Assembly (NCBI RefSeq): GCF_000952155.1
Contig: NZ_JYON01000020.1
Coordinates: 40,039 to 104,038, forward strand
DNA: 64,000 bases
Reading direction: 5' to 3'
DNA from: Aliterella atlantica CENA595
GTDB taxonomy: Bacteria; Cyanobacteriota; Cyanobacteriia; Cyanobacteriales; Chroococcidiopsidaceae
Shown: positions 49,101-58,155 of the stretch, one piece after another
Layout of the letters: each line of letters starts with the position of its first letter
Numbering within the stretch: the stretch's first letter is position 1
Made by a program: the position numbers and the translations under genes
Notes under the pieces: model-generated
Told to the model about the DNA's origin: nothing
Databases searched by the model: none
The model's input: the letters and a program-made list of their open reading frames with translations, nothing else

Positions 49101-51766
49101 AGTCGCATTTTGTTCCTGCTTCTACACCTATAGAACAAATGCTAGTTAATATTTGGGCTGAGGTACTTGGGAGCGATGGATTAAGCATTCACGATAACTT
49201 CTTTGAATTAGGCGGACATTCATTACTCGCAACTCAACTAATTTCCCGAATTCGGCAGATTTTATATTTAGAATTGCCGTTGCGCTGTTTGTTTGCGGCT
49301 CCCACTATTGCTGAACTAGCTTCTGTGATTCAGACAATGGTTATGCAGGGACAATGGCAAAATTACCCTATTATTCCCTGTTCGCGCCAAGTAGAAATAC
49401 CCTTATCCTTTGCTCAAAATAGACTGTGGTTTATCGACCAATTACAGCCTGGTAATTCGGCATACAATATCTTCAACGCCGTTCGCCTCAAAGGTTCGCT
49501 CAATATTACAGTTCTTGAACAAAGCATTAACGAAATTATTAGACGGCATGAAAGCTTACGCACTCAATTTGTTGCTGTAGATGGACAACCAGTGCAGGTA
49601 ATTATTCCCAACTTGCAATTAACTTTACCACTGATAGACCTGCAAAACCTCCCAGCAACAGCACAAGAAACAGAAGTACAACAGCTAATTACTCAAGCAG
49701 CAGGGCAACCTTTTGATTTAACACAAGCTCCTTTAGTGCGGATATCTCTGGTAAAACTCAACACCACAGAACATATAGTGCTATTCGCAATGCACCATAT
49801 TATCTCGGATGCTTGGTCGATGGGCGTACTGATTCGAGAATTGACAATTCTTTATCAAGCCTATTTAACAGACAAACCCTCACCTTTACCAGAATTGCCT
49901 GTTCAGTACGCAGATTTTGCAGTTTGGCAACGGCAATGGTTGCAAGGAGAAATGCTCGAAACCCAATTAAGCTACTGGAAGCAGCAACTTGGTGGTTCTC
50001 TACCAGTGCTAAACTTACCCTACTCCCATTCCGCTAACCCAAACTGTGGTGGTATTCACACCTTCACACTATCTACAGAACTGTCTACAGCACTGCAAAA
50101 ACTCAGTCGTGAGGCTAATGTCACGCTGTTTATGACAATGTTGGCTAGCTTGCAAACATTGCTATACCGCTATAGCGGACAAGATGACATTGTTATTGGT
50201 ATTGATGTCGCCAACCGCAATCGAGCCGAAATAGAGGGACTAATTGGCTTTTTTGTCAACCTGCTAGTGTTACGCACTAACCTTGGTGGCTACCCCAGTT
50301 TTCGAGAACTTTTGCAGCGAGTAAGAGAAGTAACTTTGGGAGCTTATGCTCACCAAGACTTACCTTTTGAAAAATTAGTGGAAGAACTACAACCACGACG
50401 TTTAAGCCATACACCTTTATTTCAGGTGTTATTTGTCATGGATAACGTTCCCACAGCCAATTTAGAACTTCCAGGTTTAACACTGCTGCCATTAGAAACC
50501 AACCATGAAACAGCTAAATTTGATTTAGCTTTGTTCGTCACAGAAATAGATCGAGAAATTGCCGCTACTTTCTGTTATAAAGCTGACCTTTTTGATGCGG
50601 CGACAATCGCCCGTATGGCAGAACATTTTCAAGCAATTCTGCATAGTATTGTTGCCCATCCTGATATTCGCATCAACAATTTGGATATGTTTACTAACGC
50701 TGAAAAGGAACAGAAAAACATGGTAGAAACTAAGCAAGAAGCAAGTAAACTAAAAAAGTTTATCGGAATTAAACCCAAATCAGTTAAATTACCAGAAGGA
50801 GAATTAATTAAGGTTGAGTATCTGCAACCTGAGCAAACATTGCCTTTAGTAATTAAGCCAAATATCAACGATCTCGATCTTATTGATTGGGCTAAAAATA
50901 ATAGCCAACTTCTCAATAGTAAGTTGCATCATCACGGTGCAATTCTTTTTCGCGATTGTGCTATTGATTCTGCGGCAAAATTTGAAAAATTAGCTCAAGC
51001 TATTTGTCCCGAATTATTTGGTGATTATGGCGACTTGCCACGAGAAGAAATAGGAAGTAAAGTTTATGGTTCTACACCTTATCCAGCAGACCAAGCAATT
51101 TTATTTCACAACGAAAGTTCTCATTTGCACTGCTGTCCAATGAAAATATGGTTTTTTTGTTTGCAACCAGCACAACAAGGTGGAGAAACACCAATCGTAG
51201 ACTGCCGAAAACTTTATCAAATCCTCGATCCACAAGTTCGAGAAACTTTAGAGAAAAAGCAATTAATGTATGTCCGCAATTATATTGAAGGGTTAGATGT
51301 AAGTTGGCAAGACTTTTTTCATACTAGCGATAAAACAGTAGTAGAAAATTATTGCGATCGCGCAGGAATTGAGTTTGAATGGCTAGCAAATAATAACTTA
51401 CGAACTCGCAAAATTAGATCAGCCATAGTTAATCATCCCTACACTGGAGAAAAAGTATTTTTTAATCAAATTCAGCTACATCACAATTCATGTTTAGACC
51501 CCACAGTTAGAGAATCTTTATTGTCAATGTTGGGCGAAGAAAATCTGCCCCGTAATGTTTATTACGGTGATGGTTCTGCAATTGAAGATGAAGCGATCGC
51601 AGAAATTAATCGAGTTTATCAACAAGCTACCATCAGCTTTCCTTGGCAGCAAGGAGATGTACTGATGTTAGATAATATGCTAACTGCTCATGGTCGCTTT
51701 CCTTACGTAGGACCGCGAAAAATTGTGGTGGCGATGGGAGAAATGATGAATTCTGAAAATGTTTAA
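46106..51766 (+). CDS. NRPS C-A-T-C fused to a C-terminal beta-hydroxylase domain
   Basis: A 1886-residue protein. C1 about 50-490 (His177-His178, Asp182); A 500-1000 with pocket D-I-L-Q-L-G-L-I-W, the canonical glycine code; T Ser1039; C2 1100-1530 (His1230-His1231, motif ends Asp-Ala); then a SyrP/TauD domain, 1539-1886, with His1668-x-Glu1670 in F-H-N-E-S-S and His1862 in T-A-H-G-R. The C domain plus hydroxylase here serve the next protein, which begins with an interface domain. At the junction an in-frame ATG (50720) is preceded by AAGGAA ten bases away, which looks like a leftover start of a once separate hydroxylase gene. The N-terminal helix is probably a docking element to the preceding carrier. 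Confidence 0.93.
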   Translation: MNDLNKRIAQLSPEKREWLVQKLNQKQEKTKSSQIQCQSRDSQFFPLSFAQARLWFLAQLEPNNSFYNQPTALRLTGQFNVAILEQSLKEIVRRHEILRTTFAIVGTEPVQVINPAVDLTIPIVDLQTLSPESQAQEVQNLAKQEDQQPFNLEQGPLLRVTILRLSAEEHVILFTTHHIISDGWSTGVLVQEITTLYTAFVDRQPSPLPELPIQYADFAVWQRQQATAALQTQLSYWQKQLENAPLIDLPTDYPHPPILTYKGATKSFLLPLSLSTSLKAIAQQEGATVFMVLLTAFKVLLHRYSQQDDIVVGTAIANRHQAEIEPLIGFFVNTLVLRTNLAGDPSFRQLLRRVREVTLGAYAHQDLPFEQLVEELQPERHLNRNPLFDVMFTFQNAPAQELKLPGLTLSLLSEQRQTAIFDLTLVMAETAQGLAGTIEYSTDLFNASTIERMLRHFQVLLAAIATEPEQSVSHLPLLTSPEQQQLLAWNNTEVVYPSECVCELFEQQVERTPDAVAVVFENQQLTYRELNAKANQLANYLQKLGVKPEVKVGICVERSLEMAIALLAVLKSGGAYVPLDPAYPQERLAFMLEDAQVSVLLTQQNVAAALPKHQAQVVDLIADWEKISQQSINNLIKIANNENLAYVIYTSGSTGQPKGVQITRNALVNFLRTMQQKLGLTPEDIFLSVTTLSFDIAALEIYLPLIVGARSILASREVATDGSQLLQQLISSQANVMQATPATWRMLLAAGWSDNLKHLKILCGGEALNLSLANQLLERSQEVWNLYGPTETTIWSAVQKVEEQTTEIVSIGRAIANTQFYILDRHHNLLPVGVPGELYIGGAGLARGYLNRPELTAEKFIPNPFNNSQFNRLYKTGDLTRYLPDGTIEFLGRIDNQVKLRGFRIELQEIEALLTQHPQVETSIVLLREDKGTQHLVAYLIPQPKHTLEVTELRRFLASKLPSYMLPTAFVMLDKLPLTPNGKVDRRALPTPDRTQLIQSHFVPASTPIEQMLVNIWAEVLGSDGLSIHDNFFELGGHSLLATQLISRIRQILYLELPLRCLFAAPTIAELASVIQTMVMQGQWQNYPIIPCSRQVEIPLSFAQNRLWFIDQLQPGNSAYNIFNAVRLKGSLNITVLEQSINEIIRRHESLRTQFVAVDGQPVQVIIPNLQLTLPLIDLQNLPATAQETEVQQLITQAAGQPFDLTQAPLVRISLVKLNTTEHIVLFAMHHIISDAWSMGVLIRELTILYQAYLTDKPSPLPELPVQYADFAVWQRQWLQGEMLETQLSYWKQQLGGSLPVLNLPYSHSANPNCGGIHTFTLSTELSTALQKLSREANVTLFMTMLASLQTLLYRYSGQDDIVIGIDVANRNRAEIEGLIGFFVNLLVLRTNLGGYPSFRELLQRVREVTLGAYAHQDLPFEKLVEELQPRRLSHTPLFQVLFVMDNVPTANLELPGLTLLPLETNHETAKFDLALFVTEIDREIAATFCYKADLFDAATIARMAEHFQAILHSIVAHPDIRINNLDMFTNAEKEQKNMVETKQEASKLKKFIGIKPKSVKLPEGELIKVEYLQPEQTLPLVIKPNINDLDLIDWAKNNSQLLNSKLHHHGAILFRDCAIDSAAKFEKLAQAICPELFGDYGDLPREEIGSKVYGSTPYPADQAILFHNESSHLHCCPMKIWFFCLQPAQQGGETPIVDCRKLYQILDPQVRETLEKKQLMYVRNYIEGLDVSWQDFFHTSDKTVVENYCDRAGIEFEWLANNNLRTRKIRSAIVNHPYTGEKVFFNQIQLHHNSCLDPTVRESLLSMLGEENLPRNVYYGDGSAIEDEAIAEINRVYQQATISFPWQQGDVLMLDNMLTAHGRFPYVGPRKIVVAMGEMMNSENV

Positions 51767-51779
51767 TTAGGAGTTAACC

Positions 51780-54700
51780 ATGAAAAATGAAGTCATAGAA
51801 GGTTTTCAACTTTCTCCCCAGCAAAAGCGCCTGTGGTTGTTACAACAAGATAGCAATATTTTTGTGTCTCAAGTTGCTATTTTGTTAGAAGGAATAGTTG
51901 ATATAGAAGTTTTGCAAGCGGCTACGTACAAAGTTGTTAACCGCCATGAAATTCTCCGCACAAATTTTCATCGTAGACCAGGAATAAAATTTCCTCTTCA
52001 GGTAATAGATGAAACAAGCACTGTATCGTGGTGCTGTATTAATTTGCGAAATTGCGCTCGCCAAGAACAAACACTCAAAATTGCCGAGTTACTTCAAACA
52101 GAAAGATGCTTAGTTTCCAACTCAGAAAAAGCAGCTTGCGTGCGGTTTTCGTTGTTATCCATAAATGAAAATCGACAGATATTAATTATCAGTTTGCCAT
52201 CATTGCGTGCAGATAGTTGGACACTGCAAAATCTGGTTAAAGAAATTAGTCTCAGTTACGATTTGTGCTTACAAGGTCAGGATTTTTCTGACGATCCCGT
52301 ACAATACTTGCAATTTTCGGAATGGCAAAACGAGCTTTTGACAGAGGAAGATGCCGAAATTGGCAAAAACTATTGGCAAGAAAAAGAATTTAAAAGCACA
52401 GCATATCCAAAACTTCCTTTTGAATTAATTAATCATAATCAGATAGATCTCCAGCCTGATACTTACTCTCTTACATTACCCACAGATTTAAGCCAAAGTA
52501 TAACTAAATTTGTTACGCAGAATGACACTACTTATCATAATTTTTTCTTGGCTTGTTGGTATATATTAATTTTACGATTAACAAAACAATCAGAAGTTGT
52601 TATCCATAATTTATACGATGGTCGAAAGTACGAGGAGTTATATGAAACTCTAGGGTTATTAGCTAAATTCTTACCTTTTAGTTGTCCTATTACTCAAGAG
52701 TTTAAATTTGCCGAAGTTTTATCCAATATTAGCAAGCAGCATCGCCAAGGAGAACAGTATCAGGAATATTTTTCAGAAGTAGATATCAAAAATAGTCACA
52801 ACGACTGGTCAAACCTACCGATTTGTTTTGAATTTGAACAGATACCTGAAAAATATAATGCTGGTGATGTAAGTTTTTCTATTTATCAAAAATTTGTCTG
52901 CTGGGAAAGATTTAAACTTAAGCTAAATTGCATCCAAAAGCAAGATTCTCTAACTGCCGAATTTTATTACGCTCATCATTTATTTGCAGCCGAAACTATT
53001 CAACGTTTAGCTAGACAATTTCAAACTTTAGTATCAAGTGTTGTTATTAACCCAGAAGTTCCTGTAGGACTGTTGAAAGTTATTGATAGTGAAGAACGTC
53101 ATAAGTTATTAGTAGAATTTAATCGCACTCAGACTAACTATCCTCAAGATAAATGCTTTCATCAGCTATTTGAGGAACAAGTCAATAAAACACCTAATCA
53201 GATAGCGGTTGTTTGGGGAGAACAACAATTAACTTATGCACAGTTGAATTCACGAGTCGATCGCCTAGCATCTTACTTAAGAGGGTTAGGAGTCGCACCA
53301 GATGTACTCGTAGGTTTATATACAGAACGTCACCTCGACACTATAGTTGCCATACTGGGTATTCTTAAAGCTGGAGGTGCATACCTACCACTAGATCCAG
53401 CACTACCAGCCACAGCCTTAACTTACCGTTTACAAGATGCTGGTGTATCCATCCTCTTAACACAGCGATCGCTAGTTAGTATTCCCACCGACAACATCCA
53501 AGTAATTTGTCTAGATACAGACTGGGAACTAATTAACCAAAGCAATCGACCAGATTTTACTACAACTGTGCAGCCAGAAAATTTAGTATATGCTATCTAT
53601 ACTTCTGGTTCTACAGGTAAACCCAAAGCAGTTGCTATAGAACATCGCCAACTTGTTAACTATACTTACGCAATCATCGATAGATTAGACTTAGCCGAAG
53701 GTGCTAGCTTTGCTACGGTTTCCACCTTTGCAGCAGATTTAGGTAATACCGTCATCTTTCCGGCGTTAGCTACAGGTGGATGTCTGCATATCATTTCTCA
53801 AGAAACAGCATCCGATCCGCAAGCACTCGCTGATTATTTTCAACGCCATCCGATAGACTATCTCAAAATAGTTCCCTCTCATCTAACTGCTCTTTTGGCT
53901 GCATCTCCAACCTCTTTAATCCTACCCCGTCGAAGCTTAATTTTGGGTGGTGAAGCTAGTAGTTGGCAATTAATTAATCAAATTCAACAATTATCACCTG
54001 AGTGTCAGATTTTTAATCATTACGGTCCTACAGAAACAACTGTAGGCGCGTTAACTTATCCAATTACTAAACAAACACAACAAATATCATCTACTGTCCC
54101 CTTGGGAAAACCTTTAGCTAATACTCAAGTTTATGTTTTAGACGAACAATTACAACCTGTACCCATAGGTTTAGCGGGTGAATTGTACATTGGTGGCGCG
54201 GGGTTAGCTAGAGGTTATTTAAATCAACCAGAACTTACAGAAGCAAGATTTATTCAACATTCTTTTGGCTCTGATTCTCAAGAGCGTTTATACAAAACAG
54301 GCGACCAAGTACGCTATTTAAATGATCGAAACTTAGAATTTCTAGGACGAAGCGATCGCCAAGTAAAAATCAGAGGTTTTCGCATCGAATTAGAGGAAAT
54401 TGAAGCAATAATAAAACAACATTCAGGCGTGCAAGAGGTGGTGGTTACAGCCACAGAACAAACACTTAGTAACAAACGTTTAGTAGCATATATAGTTGCT
54501 AATCCTCAGTTCCGCTCTCTCAATCAAAATCATCAGGCAATTTCCAGCGTTCTTCGCAGCTTTTGTTTAGATAAACTACCAGAATACGCCATCCCTTCTA
54601 CTTTCGTATTGCTCAAAGCTTTACCATTAACAGCTAACGGTAAAATCAACTATCAAGCGCTCCCAACTCCCGAACAAAATCGCCCCGAACTAGAACAACT

Positions 54701-56144
54701 GTATGTAGCACCACGTACAGATTTAGAAAGACAACTAGCAGAAATTTGGTCAGAGATATTAGGTTTAGAACAAGTAGGAATTTATGATAACTTCTTTGAA
54801 TTAGGAGGGCATTCTTTACTTATTACTCAACTACTAGCTAAAATCCGAAAAGCTCTCAATGTAGGACTTCCCTTAAAGGTTTTATTTAATGCACCTACTA
54901 TCGCCGATTTAGCTGCACAAATAGACAACACACAAATAGCTATTTCAGATATCAATCTTGATACCGAGGCTGTTTTAGATCCAGCAATAATTCCTGAGAA
55001 TAAATATGTAGAGAAAATTTCAGTTAATACGATTTTGTTAACAGGTACAACTGGTTTTTTGGGAGCTTTTTTGCTTTACGAACTCCTGCAAAAGACTACA
55101 GCAGATATTTATTGTTTGATTCGAGCGAAAACAAATGAAATTGCTAGAGAAAGACTGCAAAATCATTTAAAATTTTATTTATTATGGCATGATAGTTTCA
55201 ATCAAAGAATTATTCCTTTAATAGGAGATTTATCTCAACCACTTTTAGGACTTTCAGCAGATAAATTTGCAGCGATCGCAGAGCAAATAGATGTCATCTA
55301 TCATAACGGTGCATTAGTTAATTTCACATACCCTTATTCCTATCTCAAAGCCGCTAATGTCTTAGGAACTCAAGAAATTTTAAGGCTAGCCGCACAAACT
55401 AAAACTAAGCCAGTACACTTTATTTCTACCATTGGCGTTGTTGGTGCGGCTGATTCTGCTGTAGAAACTATTGGAGAAGATACACCGATAGATCGCAGCC
55501 AAAACATCAGTAGTGGCTATACACAAAGTAAATGGGTAGCAGAAAAATTAGTTCAAATTGCAGGCGATCGCGGAATTCCCATATCGATATATCGACCAGG
55601 GAGGATTTCTGGAGATAGTACAACAGGTGTTTGTAATATCGATGACCATACCTTCAGAATGATTCGCGGTTGCATCCAACTAGGTAGTGTCCCCAAAGAG
55701 GATACGATGGTTAACCTAACGCCTGTAGATTATGCCAGTCAAGCAATAATTTATTTATCGCAACAACCAACCTCATTAGGCAAAGTTTTTCACATAATCA
55801 ACCCTCAACCTTTACCTTGGGAAGAGGTCATTACCTCAATCGTCTCTTTTGGCTACTCGCTTGAAGCAATTGACTATACACAATGGCGTTCAAAACTACT
55901 AAAAGAAGTTGAGCGATCGCCTGAAAATCCCTTGTCTCCTCTAGTTGCAGCAATGGCTAATACAGAATCTCAAAATAATAACATTGAAGATTCCCCAAAT
56001 AAGCAAATAGATCTGCAAAATACCCTCACTGGATTAGCAGAAACTACAATTATTTGTCCGCCACTAAATCGACAACTGTTGACCACTTACCTTTCCTATC
56101 TAATTCGTAACGGCTGCTTAAAACATCCTCCAAAACATAGCTAA
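51780..56144 (+). CDS. terminal NRPS interface-A-T-reductase, aspartate-specific
   Basis: A 1454-residue terminating module with AGGAG before the start. Interface domain about 1-440: the HHxxxDG position reads L-P-S-L-R-A-D-S, so it is catalytically dead as a C domain. Adenylation 450-970 with pocket D-L-T-K-I-G-H-V-G (aspartate), again in A-A-D-L-G-N-T. Carrier Ser1012. Thioester reductase about 1075-1430 with the Rossmann motif G-T-T-G-F-L-G near 1085 and Tyr1247-x-x-x-Lys1251 in Y-T-Q-S-K. The reductase releases the chain as an aldehyde, or as an alcohol after a second reduction, using NADPH. Its substrate would be a peptide ending in beta-hydroxyaspartate made by the hydroxylase fused to the previous protein. 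Confidence 0.93.
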   Translation: MKNEVIEGFQLSPQQKRLWLLQQDSNIFVSQVAILLEGIVDIEVLQAATYKVVNRHEILRTNFHRRPGIKFPLQVIDETSTVSWCCINLRNCARQEQTLKIAELLQTERCLVSNSEKAACVRFSLLSINENRQILIISLPSLRADSWTLQNLVKEISLSYDLCLQGQDFSDDPVQYLQFSEWQNELLTEEDAEIGKNYWQEKEFKSTAYPKLPFELINHNQIDLQPDTYSLTLPTDLSQSITKFVTQNDTTYHNFFLACWYILILRLTKQSEVVIHNLYDGRKYEELYETLGLLAKFLPFSCPITQEFKFAEVLSNISKQHRQGEQYQEYFSEVDIKNSHNDWSNLPICFEFEQIPEKYNAGDVSFSIYQKFVCWERFKLKLNCIQKQDSLTAEFYYAHHLFAAETIQRLARQFQTLVSSVVINPEVPVGLLKVIDSEERHKLLVEFNRTQTNYPQDKCFHQLFEEQVNKTPNQIAVVWGEQQLTYAQLNSRVDRLASYLRGLGVAPDVLVGLYTERHLDTIVAILGILKAGGAYLPLDPALPATALTYRLQDAGVSILLTQRSLVSIPTDNIQVICLDTDWELINQSNRPDFTTTVQPENLVYAIYTSGSTGKPKAVAIEHRQLVNYTYAIIDRLDLAEGASFATVSTFAADLGNTVIFPALATGGCLHIISQETASDPQALADYFQRHPIDYLKIVPSHLTALLAASPTSLILPRRSLILGGEASSWQLINQIQQLSPECQIFNHYGPTETTVGALTYPITKQTQQISSTVPLGKPLANTQVYVLDEQLQPVPIGLAGELYIGGAGLARGYLNQPELTEARFIQHSFGSDSQERLYKTGDQVRYLNDRNLEFLGRSDRQVKIRGFRIELEEIEAIIKQHSGVQEVVVTATEQTLSNKRLVAYIVANPQFRSLNQNHQAISSVLRSFCLDKLPEYAIPSTFVLLKALPLTANGKINYQALPTPEQNRPELEQLYVAPRTDLERQLAEIWSEILGLEQVGIYDNFFELGGHSLLITQLLAKIRKALNVGLPLKVLFNAPTIADLAAQIDNTQIAISDINLDTEAVLDPAIIPENKYVEKISVNTILLTGTTGFLGAFLLYELLQKTTADIYCLIRAKTNEIARERLQNHLKFYLLWHDSFNQRIIPLIGDLSQPLLGLSADKFAAIAEQIDVIYHNGALVNFTYPYSYLKAANVLGTQEILRLAAQTKTKPVHFISTIGVVGAADSAVETIGEDTPIDRSQNISSGYTQSKWVAEKLVQIAGDRGIPISIYRPGRISGDSTTGVCNIDDHTFRMIRGCIQLGSVPKEDTMVNLTPVDYASQAIIYLSQQPTSLGKVFHIINPQPLPWEEVITSIVSFGYSLEAIDYTQWRSKLLKEVERSPENPLSPLVAAMANTESQNNNIEDSPNKQIDLQNTLTGLAETTIICPPLNRQLLTTYLSYLIRNGCLKHPPKHS

Positions 56145-56226
56145 ACATAAAACACTGCAAACCTCTGCACTTATCTCATCTGTATCTAATAAAACTAATC
56201 GTCATTCCAACATCAGCAATAAATAT

Positions 56227-57678
56227 ATGTTCATTACCCAGAAAGAATCTCTAATTGATACGCAAAAGATTAGTAAAATATTAGCCAATGTCGAGCTAAC
56301 TACACGTCAACGAAAATACTTAGAAAACTTCATTATCCGCTACAATCAAAAGACAAAAACATCAAAACAACTAGCTCAAGCTAATCGTTCGTATTTGGCT
56401 GACAATAAAACCTTTGCCAATTTCCATTTGCCTTTAAAAGAAATTTATTATCCTATTGTTACCAAACGTTCTGCTGGCTGCAAAATATGGGATGTGGATG
56501 GTAATGAGTATATAGATTTAGTCATGGGATTTGGGATTAATCTATTTGGTCATAATCCACCTTTTATTAAGGAAGCATTAACAGCACAAATAGAGAAAGG
56601 TATTCAATTAGGTTCGCAACCGGAAATTATTGGTGAGGTTGCTCAATTGATTTGCGAACTCACCAAAATGGAGCGAGTTGCTTTTAGTAACACAGGTACA
56701 GAAGCCATCATGACCGCAATTCGGATGGCAAGAACAGTTACAGGACGTAATAAGATTGTTATATTTTCTAACTCTTATCATGGGCATTTTGACGGTACGC
56801 TAGGCAAAGCGGAAATTGTAGATAATAATTTACAATCTGTACCTATTGGAGCAGGAATACCACCAAATTTTGTTGCGGATATCTTGGTTTTAAAATATGG
56901 CGAACAAGAATCACTTGATGCGATCGCTAATCAAGCTCAAGAATTAGCTGCTGTTTTAGTTGAACCAGTTCAAAAAGAAAATTTAGATTTACAACCCCAA
57001 GCCTTTCTGCAACAGCTTAGGAAATTAACTAAAGAATCGGGAATAGCACTAATTTTCGATGAAATGGTAACAGGTTTTCGCATTCATCCAGGTGGCGCGC
57101 AAGCTTGGTTTGATATTGAAGCAGACATAGCTGCTTACGGCAAAATAGTCGGAGGTGGAATAGCAATCGGCATCATTGCAGGTAAAGCCAATTTCATGGA
57201 TGCGATCGATGGTGGAGTTTGGCATTATGGAGATTTATCGTCTCCTCACCAAAAAACTACTTATTTTGCCGGAACTTACTGCAAACATCCTCTAGCGTTA
57301 GCTGGTGCTAAAGCAGTTTTGGAATATTTAAAAGCTCAAGGTTATACTCTACAAAATGAGTTAAATCAACGTACAACTAAGTTTGTAAAAACCCTGAATA
57401 CCTACTTCGAGCAGGAAGGATTACCTATACAAATTACAAATTTTGGTTCGCTTTTTGGTCCGGTTTATTCAGAAAGTAATAGCGAAGAAGATAAAGAAAA
57501 TTCTGAAATTTCTTTAGTTTACGATTTACTTTACTATCATCTGCTCGACAGTGGAGTTATGCTGAGGGGGAATGGAGGATTTTTATCTACAGCCCATACA
57601 GATGAAGATATTAATTATATTATTCAGGCGGTTAAAAATAGTGTATCAAAACTTCGAGAGGGGGAATTTTTACCTTAA
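56227..57678 (+). CDS. stand-alone class III aminotransferase of McyE/MycA AMT type
   Basis: A 483-residue PLP enzyme. PLP lysine Lys306 in [18 protein letters not shown] precedes it. The N-terminal 75 residues (R-Q-R-K-Y-L-E-N then S-Y-L-A-D-N-K and Y-P-I-V) match the lead-in of aminotransferase domains built into McyE and mycosubtilin synthases, rather than plain glutamate-1-semialdehyde aminomutase. Those domains aminate a beta-keto thioester on an ACP. Here the KS-AT-MT-ACP protein leaves a beta-keto group and has no AMT of its own, so this enzyme could supply it in trans. The alternative is amination of the aldehyde released by the terminal reductase, as MxcL does for myxochelin. Location favours the second, sequence the first. 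Confidence 0.88.
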   Translation: MFITQKESLIDTQKISKILANVELTTRQRKYLENFIIRYNQKTKTSKQLAQANRSYLADNKTFANFHLPLKEIYYPIVTKRSAGCKIWDVDGNEYIDLVMGFGINLFGHNPPFIKEALTAQIEKGIQLGSQPEIIGEVAQLICELTKMERVAFSNTGTEAIMTAIRMARTVTGRNKIVIFSNSYHGHFDGTLGKAEIVDNNLQSVPIGAGIPPNFVADILVLKYGEQESLDAIANQAQELAAVLVEPVQKENLDLQPQAFLQQLRKLTKESGIALIFDEMVTGFRIHPGGAQAWFDIEADIAAYGKIVGGGIAIGIIAGKANFMDAIDGGVWHYGDLSSPHQKTTYFAGTYCKHPLALAGAKAVLEYLKAQGYTLQNELNQRTTKFVKTLNTYFEQEGLPIQITNFGSLFGPVYSESNSEEDKENSEISLVYDLLYYHLLDSGVMLRGNGGFLSTAHTDEDINYIIQAVKNSVSKLREGEFLP

Positions 57679-57776
57679 TGAGATTTGGAGTTAGCTTCGT
57701 TGTCACATTAATACCTCAAACTGTAATCAGTGCAAATTTGATTTCTCAGCACTTACTTAATTTCAAGGAGATAACA

Positions 57777-57992
57777 ATGTATCAAGACGAGCAAGAAGAC
57801 ACCACTATTTACAAAGTTGTCGTTAATCACGAAGAGCAATATTCAATTTGGTCAATAGAAAAAGAAAATCCTCTGGGCTGGAAAGATGTAGGTAAATCAG
57901 GACTTAAATCAGAATGTCTTGAATATATTAAGGAAGTTTGGACAGATATGAAACCGTTAAGCCTACGTCAGAAAATGTCAACAATTACCTAA
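57777..57992 (+). CDS. MbtH-like protein
   Basis: A 71-residue MbtH-family chaperone of NRPS adenylation domains. The core [14 protein letters not shown], and [10 protein letters not shown] are the family signature. The frame is open 33 codons further upstream, but the ATG at 57777 has AAGGAG eight bases before it and gives the normal family length, so I choose it. It is probably needed for activity of some or all adenylation domains in the cluster. Confidence 0.95.
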   Translation: MYQDEQEDTTIYKVVVNHEEQYSIWSIEKENPLGWKDVGKSGLKSECLEYIKEVWTDMKPLSLRQKMSTIT

Positions 57993-58090
57993 AATTTTTA
58001 CTTAGCTACCTGTATTTCTTGAATGTTTTCTAAATTAGATATTGTTGCTATCTGCTCCGAATGAGCGTGAATTATCAACTTGTAGTTAAT

Positions 58091-58117
58091 TTGTAGAGGA
58101 GTTAAACTTCTCTACAA
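58091..58117 (+). terminator. hairpin between MbtH and thioesterase genes
   Basis: TTGTAGAGGAG and CTTCTCTACAA form an 11-pair stem with one G-T wobble and a five-base loop (TTAAA). No clear T-run follows, so it may be an RNA-processing or attenuation element rather than a strong intrinsic terminator. Confidence 0.45.
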
Positions 58118-58155
58118 TAGTCTTATTTAGGAAAAGGTAAAGCAATTTTAAGCTG

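Noticed and set aside
44780..53760. Two A domains at first seemed to lack the conserved pocket Asp (F-A-A-D-L-G)
   Set aside because: Counting residues to the following G-G shows that the Asp of A-D-L-G-N-T is the pocket Asp; the full pocket then reads as a standard aspartate code.
56227..57678. Housekeeping glutamate-1-semialdehyde aminomutase (hemL)
   Set aside because: The family is the same, but the N-terminal lead-in and cluster position match synthase-type aminotransferases.
57678..57776. N-terminal extension of the MbtH-like protein by 33 residues
   Set aside because: The inner ATG has AAGGAG at proper spacing and yields the normal family length.
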